Numbered from the stretch's first letter, positions 50,422 through 60,269 are shown. The stretch: DNA of 64,000 bases from Collimonas rhizosphaerae (GCF_038896935.1 NZ_JBANDC010000004.1:1-64000); one strand, 5' to 3'. Notes: generated by a model not told the origin, from the letters alone. A program made the numbers and translations.

Positions 50422-52224
50422 TCAGACTACCTTGGCTTCCGGCAGGCGCAGGCGGATATGCAGTTCTTTCAACTGCTTTTCGTCGACCGCCGACGGCGCT
50501 TGCGTCAGCAGGCATTGCGCGCGCTGGGTTTTCGGGAAAGCGATGACGTCGCGGATCGATTCGGCGCCGCACATCATGGTGACGATACGGTCCAGGCCGA
50601 ACGCCAGGCCGCCGTGCGGAGGCGCGCCGTACTGCAGGGCGTCGAGCAGGAAGCCGAACTTGAGCTGCGCTTCTTCGGCGTCGATCTTCAGCGCGCGGAA
50701 CACCTTGCTCTGCACTTCGGCGCGATGGATACGGATCGAACCGCCGCCCAGCTCCCAGCCGTTCAAGACCATGTCGTAGGCTTTGGCGATAGCCTTGCCC
50801 GGATCGGTCTCGATGAAGTCTTCGTGGCCGTCTTTCGGCGAAGTGAACGGATGGTGCAAGGCGTTCCAGCGGTCGCTGTCTTCGTCGTATTCGAACATCG
50901 GGAAATCGACCACCCACAATGGACGCCAGGTGTCGTCGAACAAGCCGACTTTCTTGCCGAATTCGCTGTGGCCGATCTTCACGCGCAACGCGCCGATGGC
51001 GTCGTTGACCACCTTGGCCTTGTCGGCGCCGAAGAAAATCAGGTCGCCGTCTTCAGCGCCGGTCAGTTCCAGCACTTGCGCCAGCGCGGCGTCGTGCAGG
51101 TTCTTGACGATAGGCGATTGCAGGCCGTCGCGGCCCTTGGCTTTTTCGTTGACCTTGATGTAAGCCAGGCCCTTGGCGCCGTAGATGGCGACGAACTGGG
51201 TGTAGGCATCGATCTCGGAACGCGGCATGGCGGCGCCGCCGGGTACGCGCAGGCCGACCACGCGGCCGTTTTCCATGTTGGCTGCGCCGGCGAACACCTT
51301 GAAGTCGACGTCTTTCATCACGGCGGTCAGGTCGGTGAAAGCCAGCTTGACGCGCATGTCCGGCTTGTCCGAACCGTACAGGGCCATCGCGGTGGCGAAG
51401 TCCATTACCGGGAACGGGTTAGGCAGGTCGATGTCCAGCGCGTTCTTGAACACCAGGCGGATCATGCCTTCGAACATGTCGCGGATTTCCTGTTCCGACA
51501 TAAAGGAAGTTTCGCAATCGATCTGGGTGAATTCCGGCTGGCGGTCAGCGCGCAAATCTTCGTCGCGGAAGCATTTGACGATCTGGTAGTAACGGTCGAA
51601 GTTGGCCACCATCAGCAACTGCTTGAACAGCTGCGGCGACTGCGGCAAGGCGAAGAACTGGCCGGCGTTGACGCGCGACGGCACCAGGTAGTCGCGGGCG
51701 CCTTCCGGGGTCGACTTGGTCAGCATCGGTGTTTCGATGTCGATGAAGCCGTTGGCGTCCAGGAACTTGCGCACTTCCATCGTCACCTTGTAGCGCAGGC
51801 GCAGGTTGCTTTGCATCTGCGGGCGGCGCAGGTCCAGCACGCGGTGCGTCAGGCGGGTGGTTTCCGACAGGTTGTCGTCGTCCAGCTGGAACGGCGGCGT
51901 GACCGACGGGTTCAGCACTTCCAGTTCATGCGCCAGCACTTCGATCTTGCCCGATTTCAGGTTGGCGTTGCTGGTGCCGTCCGGGCGCAGGCGCACCACG
52001 CCGGTGATGCGCAGGCAAAATTCGTTGCGCACCGCTTCCGCGTTCTTGAATACTTCGGCGCGGTCTGGATCGCACACTACTTGCACCAGGCCTTCGCGGT
52101 CGCGCAGGTCGATGAAGATGACGCCGCCATGGTCGCGACGACGATGGACCCAGCCGCACAGGCTGACGGTTTGGCCGAGAAGTACCTCAGTAGTGAGGCC
52201 GCAGTATTGGGTTCGCATGGACAT
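50422..52224 (-). CDS. aspS: aspartyl-tRNA synthetase
   Basis: A 600-residue bacterial-type class II synthetase. It has an N-terminal OB-fold anticodon domain (LCGWVHRRRDHGGVIFIDLRD), motif 2 with FRDEDLRADRQPEFTQID, the inserted GAD domain (about 290-420) and motif 3 GLAFGLDRIVTMMCG. It charges tRNA-Asp; whether it also mischarges tRNA-Asn cannot be told. A second ATG two codons in (52218) is an alternative start. The 1.8-kb open frame on the opposite strand is a codon-bias shadow. Confidence 0.98.
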   Translation of the reverse strand: MSMRTQYCGLTTEVLLGQTVSLCGWVHRRRDHGGVIFIDLRDREGLVQVVCDPDRAEVFKNAEAVRNEFCLRITGVVRLRPDGTSNANLKSGKIEVLAHELEVLNPSVTPPFQLDDDNLSETTRLTHRVLDLRRPQMQSNLRLRYKVTMEVRKFLDANGFIDIETPMLTKSTPEGARDYLVPSRVNAGQFFALPQSPQLFKQLLMVANFDRYYQIVKCFRDEDLRADRQPEFTQIDCETSFMSEQEIRDMFEGMIRLVFKNALDIDLPNPFPVMDFATAMALYGSDKPDMRVKLAFTDLTAVMKDVDFKVFAGAANMENGRVVGLRVPGGAAMPRSEIDAYTQFVAIYGAKGLAYIKVNEKAKGRDGLQSPIVKNLHDAALAQVLELTGAEDGDLIFFGADKAKVVNDAIGALRVKIGHSEFGKKVGLFDDTWRPLWVVDFPMFEYDEDSDRWNALHHPFTSPKDGHEDFIETDPGKAIAKAYDMVLNGWELGGGSIRIHRAEVQSKVFRALKIDAEEAQLKFGFLLDALQYGAPPHGGLAFGLDRIVTMMCGAESIRDVIAFPKTQRAQCLLTQAPSAVDEKQLKELHIRLRLPEAKVV

Positions 52225-52300
52225 GTTCAGGTTTTCGCAGTTCAGATGTTGTAAGTATTGATTAATATAAGCGGGCGGTCGATCGCACAGCGGATCAGCG

Positions 52301-52951
52301 TCAATTGCTGGCCGCTGCGTCGCTGCCGGGCGGCGAATCGATCACCAGTTTCCTGCCGGGCTGCTGCTCGGGCGCAACCACGCCCATGGAAACGATGTAC
52401 TTCAAGGCTTCGTCGACGCTCATGTCGAGTTCGATGGTATCTGCGCGCGGCAGCATCAGGAAGAAACCGGAAGTCGGGTTCGGCGTGGTCGGCACGTAGA
52501 CGCTGACATAGTCGCCCGCCAGGTGGTTCTTGACGTCGCCGCCAGGCACTCCGGTCAGGAAGGCGATGGTCCACGATCCCTCGCGCGGGTATTGCACCAG
52601 CAGGGCTTTGCGGAAAGCGTTGCCGGACGATGAAAACAGTGTGTCCGAGACTTGCTTGACGCTGGAGTAGATGGAGCTGACCACCGGGATCCGGGTCAGC
52701 ACGCCCTCCCAGACCGAGACGATCTGGCGGCCGATGAAATTGCGCGTCGCCAGGCCGGTCAGGAAGATCACCAGCAAGGTCAGGATCGTGCCCAGGCCGG
52801 GAATATCCATCCCCAGCAAGGCTTTCGGCCGCCATTGTTCCGGCAGCAGCAAGAGCGACTGGTCCATCGTGCCAATGACCAGGTTCAGCACCCACAGCGT
52901 GATTGCCAGGGGCACGAGAACCAGTAGACCGGTGATGAAATATTTACGCAT
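52301..52951 (-). CDS. DUF502 family membrane protein
   Basis: A 216-residue protein with two N-terminal transmembrane segments (about 4-24 and 50-75) and a soluble domain with GVLTRIPVVSSIYSSVKQVSDTLFS, LVQYPREGSWTIAFLTG and FVPTTPNPTSGFFLM-type text (here YVPTTPNPTSGFFLMLP). DUF502 is widespread and often lies between fmdB and aspS in Betaproteobacteria, exactly the arrangement here. Function unknown. Confidence 0.92.
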   Translation of the reverse strand: MRKYFITGLLVLVPLAITLWVLNLVIGTMDQSLLLLPEQWRPKALLGMDIPGLGTILTLLVIFLTGLATRNFIGRQIVSVWEGVLTRIPVVSSIYSSVKQVSDTLFSSSGNAFRKALLVQYPREGSWTIAFLTGVPGGDVKNHLAGDYVSVYVPTTPNPTSGFFLMLPRADTIELDMSVDEALKYIVSMGVVAPEQQPGRKLVIDSPPGSDAAASN

Positions 52952-53011
52952 GGCTTTCTTTGTCGGACGACACGTACCGGGTACGTGCGCCTGCAGGTTA
53001 CATGGATGACA

Positions 53012-53359
53012 TTATGTCGCGGCGGCCGGCGTGCCGCCGCTGTTGCTGCCGGCAGCCGGAGCGGCCGGGGCGGCAGCTGGCGCCGCGGCAGGTGTTGCCG
53101 CAGCGGCGGGCGCGGCGGCTGTGCTGCCGGCCGCTGCCGGCTCGGCCGGACTTGCCGGCGGCACGGCCGCGCCTGCGCCGCCGCGGAAATCGGTCACATA
53201 CCAGCCGGTGCCCTTGAGCTGGAATCCAGCCGCGGTCACTTGCTTCTTGAACGCGGCTTTGCTGCAGGACGGGCAAACCGTCAGCGGCTCGTCGGACATC
53301 TTTTGCAGCACATCTTTGGCGAAACCACAGGCTTCGCAGCGATACGCATAAATCGGCAT
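53012..53359 (-). CDS. FmdB-family zinc ribbon protein
   Basis: This 115-residue protein begins MPIYAYRCEACGFAKDVLQ with CxxC pairs (CEAC, CPSC) forming a small zinc ribbon (about 1-42), followed by GTGWYVTDFRG. The last 50 residues are a low-complexity Ala/Pro tail, longer than the domain needs. CGGAG precedes the ATG at 53359; the extension to 53374 is not conserved. It heads the fmdB-DUF502-aspS run. Function unclear; members are called putative regulatory proteins without firm evidence. Confidence 0.92.
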   Translation of the reverse strand: MPIYAYRCEACGFAKDVLQKMSDEPLTVCPSCSKAAFKKQVTAAGFQLKGTGWYVTDFRGGAGAAVPPASPAEPAAAGSTAAAPAAAATPAAAPAAAPAAPAAGSNSGGTPAAAT

Positions 53360-53553
53360 GGTGAAACTCCGCAAAAATCAGTACAAAAACAGTACAAAAC
53401 CCTGAATTATAAAGGTTTTTTTGCAGTGTACACCGGCTTCGGCAATAGCTTGTGGCGGCGCAGCACAGAATTGCCTGCGACGCCACATCCGCATCGTATC
53501 AAAACGACAATCCGGCGTGTCTGGCAGTCTGTCGGACTTAGGATGATCGGCTG

Positions 53554-54615
53554 CTAGCGCGCCCGGATCTCGGTCCAGATACGGTTGATGGCGCGCCGTT
53601 GCTTGCTGTTCAGGTCCTTCAGCATCTCCAGCTTGGCGAAACCCGCCTTGTCCGGGAAAATCACCGGGTTGTTGGCAATCTCTGGCTTGATGTACTTGGC
53701 GGCGTCGGCATTCGGGTTGCCCGAGCCGATCAGGTTGCTCAGTTCGGCGGCATTCTTGCCGTCCAACATGAAATTGATGAACTTGAGCGCCAGGTCGGGA
53801 CGCGGCGCGGCCTTGTGGATCACCATGCTGTCCAGCGCCAGCACTGCGCCCTCTTTCGGCATGCCATGGCGGATATGGAATTTGCGGCCGGCTTTTTGCG
53901 CATCGACATCGGCCTGGAAGATATCATTCGAATAACCGTGGGCCAGCCAGATATTACCTACAGTCAATTCCTTGATATAGCTGCTGCCGTTGAACGCTGC
54001 CCAGTAAGGCTTGGCCTTGAGGATCACGTCCTTGGCCTGCTGCCAGTGCTGCTCGTCGGTGTCGTTGGCAGAATAGCCCAGGTATTTGAGCGCGGCGGCC
54101 ATCAGTTCGTTGGCGGAATCGAGCACGGTCACCTTGCCTTTGATCTTGGCCAGGATCTTCGGATCGAAAATCGCCGCCCAGCTGTCGACGCTGATTCCCA
54201 GCTCCTTCATCTTCTGGTCGTTGTAGCCCATCACCGTCACCGTGTAGGCATACGGCACGGAATACTTGTTGCCCTTGTCGAAATCGGTGTTCAGGTAAGA
54301 CGGATTGACGTTCTTCAGGTTAGGCAGCTGGCCCTTGTCGAGCGGCAGCAAGGCTTGCTGCTTGATCAGCGCATCCAGCGCATTGCCGGTCGGCACGATG
54401 ATGTCGTAACCCTTGGCGCCGGCAGCCAGCTTGGCCAGCATTTCTTCGTTGTCGCCGTAATAGGTCTGCACCACCTTGCACTTGCAGAAGGTTTCGAAGC
54501 GCTGCACGGTTTCCGGCGCGATGTAGTTGTTCCAGTTATACAGGTGCAGTTCATCGGCGGCGTGGGCCGAGAAGCTGGCAAACAGCAGCGATGCGATGGT
54601 GAGCAGTTTTTTCAT
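53554..54615 (-). CDS. potF: putrescine-type ABC transporter substrate-binding protein
   Basis: A 353-residue periplasmic protein with signal peptide ending FSAHA. The polyamine-binding fold shows LHLYNWNNYIAPETVQRFE, TYYGDNEEMLAKL, YDIIVPTGNAL, AYTVTVMGYN and GAVLALDSMVI. It delivers putrescine or a related polyamine to PotHI. The ATG at 54615 is preferred over the TTG at 54633. It is the last gene of potGHIF, 18 bases after potI. Choice between putrescine and spermidine is by cluster type and not certain. Confidence 0.92.
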   Translation of the reverse strand: MKKLLTIASLLFASFSAHAADELHLYNWNNYIAPETVQRFETFCKCKVVQTYYGDNEEMLAKLAAGAKGYDIIVPTGNALDALIKQQALLPLDKGQLPNLKNVNPSYLNTDFDKGNKYSVPYAYTVTVMGYNDQKMKELGISVDSWAAIFDPKILAKIKGKVTVLDSANELMAAALKYLGYSANDTDEQHWQQAKDVILKAKPYWAAFNGSSYIKELTVGNIWLAHGYSNDIFQADVDAQKAGRKFHIRHGMPKEGAVLALDSMVIHKAAPRPDLALKFINFMLDGKNAAELSNLIGSGNPNADAAKYIKPEIANNPVIFPDKAGFAKLEMLKDLNSKQRRAINRIWTEIRAR

Positions 54616-54633
54616 GGCTGTCCTGGTAGGCAA

Positions 54634-55416
54634 TTAGGAGGAACGGAGGGCGTTAGGCGCAAGCTTGGACGCGATGATTATAAGCAGCAGCGTCAGCCCC
54701 ATCAACAAGGTCGAGACGGCATTGACCTCGGGCGTAACGGCGATCTTGATCATCGAATAGATCTGCAGCGGCAGGGTCGAGGCATTGGCGCCGGCGGTGA
54801 AGAAGGTGATCACGAAGTCGTCGATCGACAAGGTGAAGGCCATCAGGGCTCCCGCCACCACGCCTGGCATGATCAGCGGCAGCGTCACCAGCCGGAACGC
54901 CTGCATCGGCGTCGCGCCGCAATCGCGCGCGGCCTCGGTCAGGCTTTCGTCCATGCCGGACAGGCGCGAACGCACCACGATCGCCACGAAGCCGATGCAA
55001 AAGGCGATATGCGCCAAGGCGATCGACACCAGTCCCAAGGTAATGTTGAGCATCACGAAGAAGATCAGCAGCGAGACGCCGACCAGGATTTCGGGAATCG
55101 CTATCGGCGTCAGCACCAGCAAGGGCAGCAGCTTCAGCTTGTAGCGATGCATGGCGAAACCGGCCATGGTGCCGAGCATGGTCGAAGCGGCGCTGGCGAC
55201 CAGCGCAATCATCAGGGAATTGCCGGCGGCGCGCAGCATCTCATCGTTATGGAACAGCTTGCGGTACCAGTCCAGCGTGAAACCCACCCACTCCGCGTTG
55301 AGCTGCGAATCGTTGAAGGAATACACCACCACGATGATCAGCGGCACGTACAGGAAGGCATAAACGGCCAGCGCCACCAGCCACAAACCCAGCGGGCGTC
55401 GGATCACGTTGCTCAT
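54634..55416 (-). CDS. potI: polyamine ABC transporter permease
   Basis: A 260-residue inner-membrane permease with six transmembrane helices and the EAA loop EAARDCGATPMQAFRLVTLP that contacts the ATPase. Its start overlaps the potH stop by four bases. The C-terminus (LLMGLTLLLIIIASKLAPNALRSS) is typical of PotI/PotC. It pairs with PotH to form the channel. Confidence 0.94.
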   Translation of the reverse strand: MSNVIRRPLGLWLVALAVYAFLYVPLIIVVVYSFNDSQLNAEWVGFTLDWYRKLFHNDEMLRAAGNSLMIALVASAASTMLGTMAGFAMHRYKLKLLPLLVLTPIAIPEILVGVSLLIFFVMLNITLGLVSIALAHIAFCIGFVAIVVRSRLSGMDESLTEAARDCGATPMQAFRLVTLPLIMPGVVAGALMAFTLSIDDFVITFFTAGANASTLPLQIYSMIKIAVTPEVNAVSTLLMGLTLLLIIIASKLAPNALRSS

Positions 55417-56315
55417 GCTTGCCTCCTCGGCCTGGCCACCAGCACCGCGATGCCGGCGGCAATCAGGGCCGCCACGGTGAGGACGATGGAGAGCACGCTG
55501 CCGAACGGCCAGTCGCGGGTTTCCAGGAACTGCTGTTTGATGACGTTGCCGATCATGTCGCTGCCGGTGCCGCCGAGGATGTCGGATACCGCAAAAATAC
55601 CCAGCGCAGGAATGAAGACCAGCGCCGCGCCGGCGTACACGCCCGGCAGGGAAAGCGGAAACGTGATGCGCCAGAAGCGCTGCCAGGCCGATGCGCCCAG
55701 GTCCTGGGCGGCGTCGACCAGCGCCGGATCATGCTTTTCCAGGTTAGCGTACAAGGGCAAGACCATGAACGGCAGGTGCACATAGACCAGGCCGACGATC
55801 ACTGAAAATCCGGTAAACAACAGGCGCACCGGCTCGATGCCGGCCAGGCCCAATATATAGTTGACGGCTTGCGTCAGGCCGGATTGCGGGCCGAGGATGA
55901 TCATCCAGGCATAGACGCGAATCAGGAAGTTGCTCCAGAACGGCAGGATCACCAGCAGGATCAGCAGGTCGCGGTATTTCTTCGGGCTGCGCGCGATCAG
56001 CAGCGCCAGCGGATAGGCCATCAGCAGGCAGCAGAAGGTCGTGACCAGCGCGTACATCAGCGATTTCAGGAAGATCGCGGTGTAGATGAAATCGGAAGTG
56101 AAGCGCTGGAAATTCTCCAGCGTCAGGTTCAGCTTGCCGGCTTCGTCGAACACCGGCGCCAGGCCGCCGTAATCGCCGGCATAACGCACAGAGGCGAACA
56201 CCATGATCAGGCTGGGGATGGCGAAGAACAGCAGCAGGTAGAACAGCGGCGGGCCGCTGATCAGCCAGCGCGCCATGCGGCCGCGTTTTTCCGCGGCGTT
56301 GGACAGCTTACTCAT
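55413..56315 (-). CDS. potH: polyamine ABC transporter permease
   Basis: A 300-residue permease with six transmembrane helices; the EAA-type loop is DAAQDLGASAWQRFWRITFPLSLPG. It overlaps potG by eight bases if it starts at 56315 (MSKLSNAAEKRGRM); an ATG at 56333 would extend it. Partner of PotI. Confidence 0.93.
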   Translation of the reverse strand: MSKLSNAAEKRGRMARWLISGPPLFYLLLFFAIPSLIMVFASVRYAGDYGGLAPVFDEAGKLNLTLENFQRFTSDFIYTAIFLKSLMYALVTTFCCLLMAYPLALLIARSPKKYRDLLILLVILPFWSNFLIRVYAWMIILGPQSGLTQAVNYILGLAGIEPVRLLFTGFSVIVGLVYVHLPFMVLPLYANLEKHDPALVDAAQDLGASAWQRFWRITFPLSLPGVYAGAALVFIPALGIFAVSDILGGTGSDMIGNVIKQQFLETRDWPFGSVLSIVLTVAALIAAGIAVLVARPRRQA

Positions 56316-57393
56316 ACAGGAAATGCCCCGCATCGAATTGCCAGGCGATGTCGACCATGTCGCCGACTTCGAAGAACTTGGCGCGGCCGGCCGCGGAATT
56401 CGCCAGCAGCGCCTCGATGGTGGTGCCGCCCTCGGTCTGCACGATATAGACCGTGACGTCGCCCAGGTACAACAGCTCTTTGACGAAACCCTTGAAGTGG
56501 TTTTCGGCGGTGTCGGTGCCGATCTCGGCGCTGATGTGGATTTTTTCCGGGCGCAGGGCCAGCGTGCCCTTGCGGCCTACCGCAGCGTCTGCTGGCAGTG
56601 CGCTCTTGACCGGGCCCAGGCCGGGCACATCCAGTTTCATCGAAGCGCCGTCGACGCTGGCGATGGCGCCGTCCAGCAGGTTGCAGGTGCCGATGAAATC
56701 GGCCACGAAACGGGTACGCGGATAACTGTAGATGCGCGACGGTTCGTCCAGCTGCTCGACATTGCCGCGGTTCATGACCGCGATCCGGTGCGACAGCGCC
56801 AGCGCTTCGCCCTGGTCGTGGGTGACGTAGACGAAGGTGATGTCGACTTCCTTTTGCAGGTTGATCAACTCGATCTGCATCTGTTCGCGCAGCTTGGCGT
56901 CCAGCGCCGACAGCGGCTCATCCAGCAGCAGCAGCTTGGGCCGCGACACCAGCGCCCTGGCCACCGCCACTCGCTGCCGTTGACCGCCTGACAACTCATG
57001 CGGGAAACGCGCGGCAAATCCGGTCAGGCGCACGTCTTCCAGCGCTTCCTCGACCCGGCTGCGGATCTGGTCGGCCGGCACCTTGGCCATTTTCAGGGGA
57101 AACGCGATATTGGCCGAGACCGTCATGTGCGGAAACAGGGCGTAGTTCTGGAACACGGTGCAGACCGGCCGCTGTTCCGGCGGGATGCCGACCAGGTCGA
57201 CGCCGTCCAGCAGGATCTGGCCCGAATCCGGCAGGTCGAAACCGGCGATCATGCGCAGCAAGGTGGTCTTGCCGCAGCCGGAAGGTCCCAGCAAGGTAAA
57301 GAATTCGCCGGCCTCAATCGACAGGCTGATGTTGTCAACTGCGGCAAAGTCGCCAAAACGACGACTGACATTACGGATTTCGAGCAGCGCCAT
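56308..57393 (-). CDS. potG: polyamine ABC transporter ATP-binding protein
   Basis: A 361-residue ATPase with Walker A GPSGCGKTT, signature LSGGQRQRVAVARAL, Walker B LLLLDEPLSALD and a C-terminal TOBE domain (about 280-355) typical of PotA/PotG. First gene of the potGHIF operon on minus, so it carries the promoter in the 100-base gap before the methyltransferase gene. It powers polyamine import. Confidence 0.95.
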   Translation of the reverse strand: MALLEIRNVSRRFGDFAAVDNISLSIEAGEFFTLLGPSGCGKTTLLRMIAGFDLPDSGQILLDGVDLVGIPPEQRPVCTVFQNYALFPHMTVSANIAFPLKMAKVPADQIRSRVEEALEDVRLTGFAARFPHELSGGQRQRVAVARALVSRPKLLLLDEPLSALDAKLREQMQIELINLQKEVDITFVYVTHDQGEALALSHRIAVMNRGNVEQLDEPSRIYSYPRTRFVADFIGTCNLLDGAIASVDGASMKLDVPGLGPVKSALPADAAVGRKGTLALRPEKIHISAEIGTDTAENHFKGFVKELLYLGDVTVYIVQTEGGTTIEALLANSAAGRAKFFEVGDMVDIAWQFDAGHFLYE

Positions 57394-57493
57394 ATGTCTT
57401 CAGATCCAGGGGTGCGAAAAACCGCCAATTGTAGCAAGGCGTCTGTAATTTATGTAAAAAAAGCCGCCCTGCGATCTTGGTAAAAACAACGGT

Positions 57494-58108
57494 CTAGGCG
57501 CGCCGCCGCCATTCCATCCAGCGTTCTTTGCCGGCAAACACCGGGATGGAATCGCCTACCTCGCGCTCGTCGACCAGCTCGAAATCGGCATGCAATAAGC
57601 GTTCCAGTTCGGCCCGGCTGATGCCGAACGGCGGTCCTTTGGGATTGTCATCGAAAAAGAAGAAGCCGGCCAATGCGGCGCCCGCCGGCAACAGCTCGGC
57701 CCAGCGGCCGGCGATGTCGGCGCGCTTGGCCGCAGGCAAGGCGCACAGGAAGGCGCGCTCATAGATCAGCCCGAGCGGCCGCGGCGGCTGGTAGGTGAAG
57801 AAATCGGCCTGCAGCACCCGTTCCGACCATTTGCCCAGCACGGTGCGGGCAGCGCTGACGGCAGCGCCGGAAAAATCGATGGCGGTCACGTCCCAGCCGG
57901 CCTCCGCCAGCAAGGCCACTTCGTAGCCGCTGCCGCAGCCGGGAATCAGGGTCGCCGCCGGCTGGCTGCGCGCCAGGTACTCCTGTAGCGCCTGCGGTAC
58001 GCCGCCCTTGTCCCAGGGAATAAAGTCTTGCTCGAAGCGCTCGCTCCAGAAATCGGGATGCGAGGGGTCGCGGCTGGCGAACTTGGGGACAGGATCCGGC
58101 GTCGTCAT
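57494..58108 (-). CDS. thiopurine-methyltransferase-family SAM methyltransferase
   Basis: A 204-residue class I methyltransferase: PDFWSERFEQDFIPWDKGGVP, SAM loop LIPGCGSGYEVALLAEAGWDVTAIDFS and FERAFLCALP-type (here YERAFLCALPAAKR). The pattern is that of TPMT-like enzymes, which in bacteria methylate sulfur, selenium or tellurium compounds. The ATG at 58108 lies two bases past the ubiB stop, so it is the last gene of the ubiJ-ubiB unit. Open sequence back to 58243 overlaps ubiB and is not conserved. Confidence 0.9.
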   Translation of the reverse strand: MTTPDPVPKFASRDPSHPDFWSERFEQDFIPWDKGGVPQALQEYLARSQPAATLIPGCGSGYEVALLAEAGWDVTAIDFSGAAVSAARTVLGKWSERVLQADFFTYQPPRPLGLIYERAFLCALPAAKRADIAGRWAELLPAGAALAGFFFFDDNPKGPPFGISRAELERLLHADFELVDEREVGDSIPVFAGKERWMEWRRRA

Positions 58109-58110
58109 GG

Positions 58111-59688
58111 CTACCACCAGATCATGTGTGCGAAACGCAGGTACAGGAGGGTCAACAGCACGCCGGCCGCCAGGCCGCCGCCGACATACACCAGCATGCC
58201 GAGGAAACGGTTGGTCTGGCGCTGCTCCGCAATCAGCCGCCACATCAGTTCATTGTTTTGCTCGGTCTTGGGCTCCACCACCTGGGTCAAGGCCTGGTGC
58301 GCCAGGCGCGGCAATTGCGGCAGCAGCTTGCTGTAGCGCGGCATCTCGATCTTCAGCTGCTGGATCAGGCCGCGCCAGCCCAGCTGTTCGCTCATCCAGC
58401 GTTCCAGGTGCGGCTTGGCGGTTTTCCACAGGTCGAGGTCAGGGTCGAGCTGGCGGCCCAGTCCTTCGACGTTGAGCAGGGTCTTTTGCAGCAGCACCAG
58501 CTGCGGCTGCACTTCGACATTGAAGCGGCGCGAAGTCTGGAACAGGCGCAGCAGCACCTGGCCGAAGGAGATATCTTTCAGCGGCCGGTCGAAGATCGGT
58601 TCGCAGCAGGCGCGCACCGCCGATTCCAGCTCGTCGACCCGGGTTTCCTTCGGCGCCCAGCCGGATTCGATATGGGCTTCGGCGACGCGTTTGTAATCGC
58701 GCTGGAAAAACGCCAGGAAGTTTTGCGACAGGTAGTCTTTATCAAAATCGTTGAGGGTGCCGACGATGCCGAAATCAAGCGCGATATAACGGCCGAAAGT
58801 AGCCGGCGCCACCGACACCAGGATATTCCCGGGATGCATGTCGGCATGGAAAAAACCGTCGCGGAACACCTGCGTGAAAAAAATCTCGACGCCGTCGCGC
58901 GACAGCTTGCCGAGGTCGACGCCGGCGTCGCGCAGGCGGTCCAGCTGCGAGATCGGGATGCCGTGCATGCGCTCCATCACGATCACCGACGGCGAGCAGT
59001 AGTCCCAGTACATTTCCGGCACCACCAGCAGCTCGGAATCGGCGAAATTGCGGCGCAGCTGGCTGCCGTTGGCGGCTTCGCGCATCAGGTCCAGTTCGTC
59101 GTGCAGGTATTTGTCGAATTCACCGACCACTTCGCGCGCCTTCAGGCGGCGGCCGTCGGCCCACAGTTTTTCCACCAGGCCGGCGGCGATGTGCATCAGC
59201 GCGACGTCTTCGTCGATCGACTTTTTCATGCCTGGCCGCAGCACCTTGACCGCCACTTCCTTGCCGTTCTTCAGCGTGGCGAAGTGCACCTGGGCGATCG
59301 AAGCAGAAGCCACCGGCTCCCGCTCGAAGCCGGCGAACAGGTCGTCCGGATGGGCTTTCAACGATTTTTCGATCTGCGCGATCGCCAGCTCGGAACTGAA
59401 AGGCGGCACCCGGTCCTGCAGACGCGCCAGTTCGTCGACCATGTCCCCCGGCAGCAGGTCGCGGCGGGTCGACAGCACCTGGCCGAACTTGACGAAAATC
59501 GGCCCCAGCTCTTCCAGCGCCATGCGCAAGCGTTCGCCGCGCGGCGCCGAAATATCGCGCCAGAAAATCAGAGTGTCGATCAGCTTGGAGATGCGCGGCG
59601 TGTCGAAGCCCGACATGGCGATATCGTCCAGGCCGTAACGCACGGCGACGCGGACAATTTTGAACAGGCGCAGGAATTTCAGAATCAT
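58111..59688 (-). CDS. ubiB: ubiquinone biosynthesis kinase-like protein UbiB
   Basis: A 525-residue atypical protein-kinase-like (ABC1/ADCK) protein. The KxGQ motif is FVKFGQVLSTR, the alanine-rich loop ASASIAQVH, the catalytic region HADMHPGNILV and metal-binding DFGIVG. Two C-terminal transmembrane segments (about 480-520). UbiB is an ATPase needed for aerobic ubiquinone synthesis. Its start overlaps the ubiJ stop by four bases. The long plus-strand frame opposite is a shadow. Confidence 0.97.
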   Translation of the reverse strand: MILKFLRLFKIVRVAVRYGLDDIAMSGFDTPRISKLIDTLIFWRDISAPRGERLRMALEELGPIFVKFGQVLSTRRDLLPGDMVDELARLQDRVPPFSSELAIAQIEKSLKAHPDDLFAGFEREPVASASIAQVHFATLKNGKEVAVKVLRPGMKKSIDEDVALMHIAAGLVEKLWADGRRLKAREVVGEFDKYLHDELDLMREAANGSQLRRNFADSELLVVPEMYWDYCSPSVIVMERMHGIPISQLDRLRDAGVDLGKLSRDGVEIFFTQVFRDGFFHADMHPGNILVSVAPATFGRYIALDFGIVGTLNDFDKDYLSQNFLAFFQRDYKRVAEAHIESGWAPKETRVDELESAVRACCEPIFDRPLKDISFGQVLLRLFQTSRRFNVEVQPQLVLLQKTLLNVEGLGRQLDPDLDLWKTAKPHLERWMSEQLGWRGLIQQLKIEMPRYSKLLPQLPRLAHQALTQVVEPKTEQNNELMWRLIAEQRQTNRFLGMLVYVGGGLAAGVLLTLLYLRFAHMIWW

Positions 59689-60269
59689 GAATTTTTCAGT
59701 TTGTTGATGCGTTTGGCGAGTCGTTCCAGGTCGTCGCGCAGCCTGGTGACATCATTCGTGAAGTCGGACACCGCCTGCGGCCGCACCAGCATAGGTTGCT
59801 CTTCCAGGAAATATTCGGCGACATTTTCCGCCAGTTTCTTGTGGGTAGCCAGCGCGCCGGCCGCCAGCGCCTTGCCGCCGGCGACCAGACGCACGGCAGC
59901 GATATCGCCCACCAGCTTGCTCAGGTCGTGCTCGGCGTCCCAGCGCAAACCCTGGCTGACTTGCGAGATGGCGTTGGCGAAATCGGCGTCGCCCTCGATC
60001 TTCACGTAGGAAAATGCGCGTTCCCGGTTTTGCGCAATCAACGGCAGGTCGGCCAGGTTGACGCGGATCGTGACATTCACTGGGACCTCCGGCGGCGGCG
60101 CCTGCAGCAAGCCGTCGGCGCTGACCTGCCAGCTCAGCTTGACGGCGCCGCCGTCGAAGCAGGCGACCTTGTCCGCATGCGCTGCCAGGATGCGCTGCGC
60201 CCACGGTTCTTGCGCCAGCAGATGATTGACGGCGGCGGTGATCGGCGTGAAATTGATTGGAGGAGTCAT
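59685..60269 (-). CDS. ubiJ: ubiquinone biosynthesis accessory factor UbiJ
   Basis: A 194-residue protein with an SCP2-type lipid-binding domain (about 10-115: ITAAVNHLLAQEPWAQRILAAHADK, GDADFANAISQVSQGLRWDAEHDLSKLVGD) and a C-terminal coiled-coil helix (FTNDVTRLRDDLERLAKRINKLK). With UbiK it scaffolds the soluble ubiquinone-synthesis complex. The ATG at 60269 is taken; a TTG at 60299 is possible. Follows a terminator, so it starts its own unit with ubiB. Confidence 0.93.
   Translation of the reverse strand: MTPPINFTPITAAVNHLLAQEPWAQRILAAHADKVACFDGGAVKLSWQVSADGLLQAPPPEVPVNVTIRVNLADLPLIAQNRERAFSYVKIEGDADFANAISQVSQGLRWDAEHDLSKLVGDIAAVRLVAGGKALAAGALATHKKLAENVAEYFLEEQPMLVRPQAVSDFTNDVTRLRDDLERLAKRINKLKNS

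Noticed and set aside
50401..52254. 617-codon frame antisense to aspS
   Set aside because: Shadow frame covering the whole of aspS with no motif of its own.
53599..55785. 728-codon frame antisense to potF and potI
   Set aside because: Shadow frame; it spans several real genes and has no domain.
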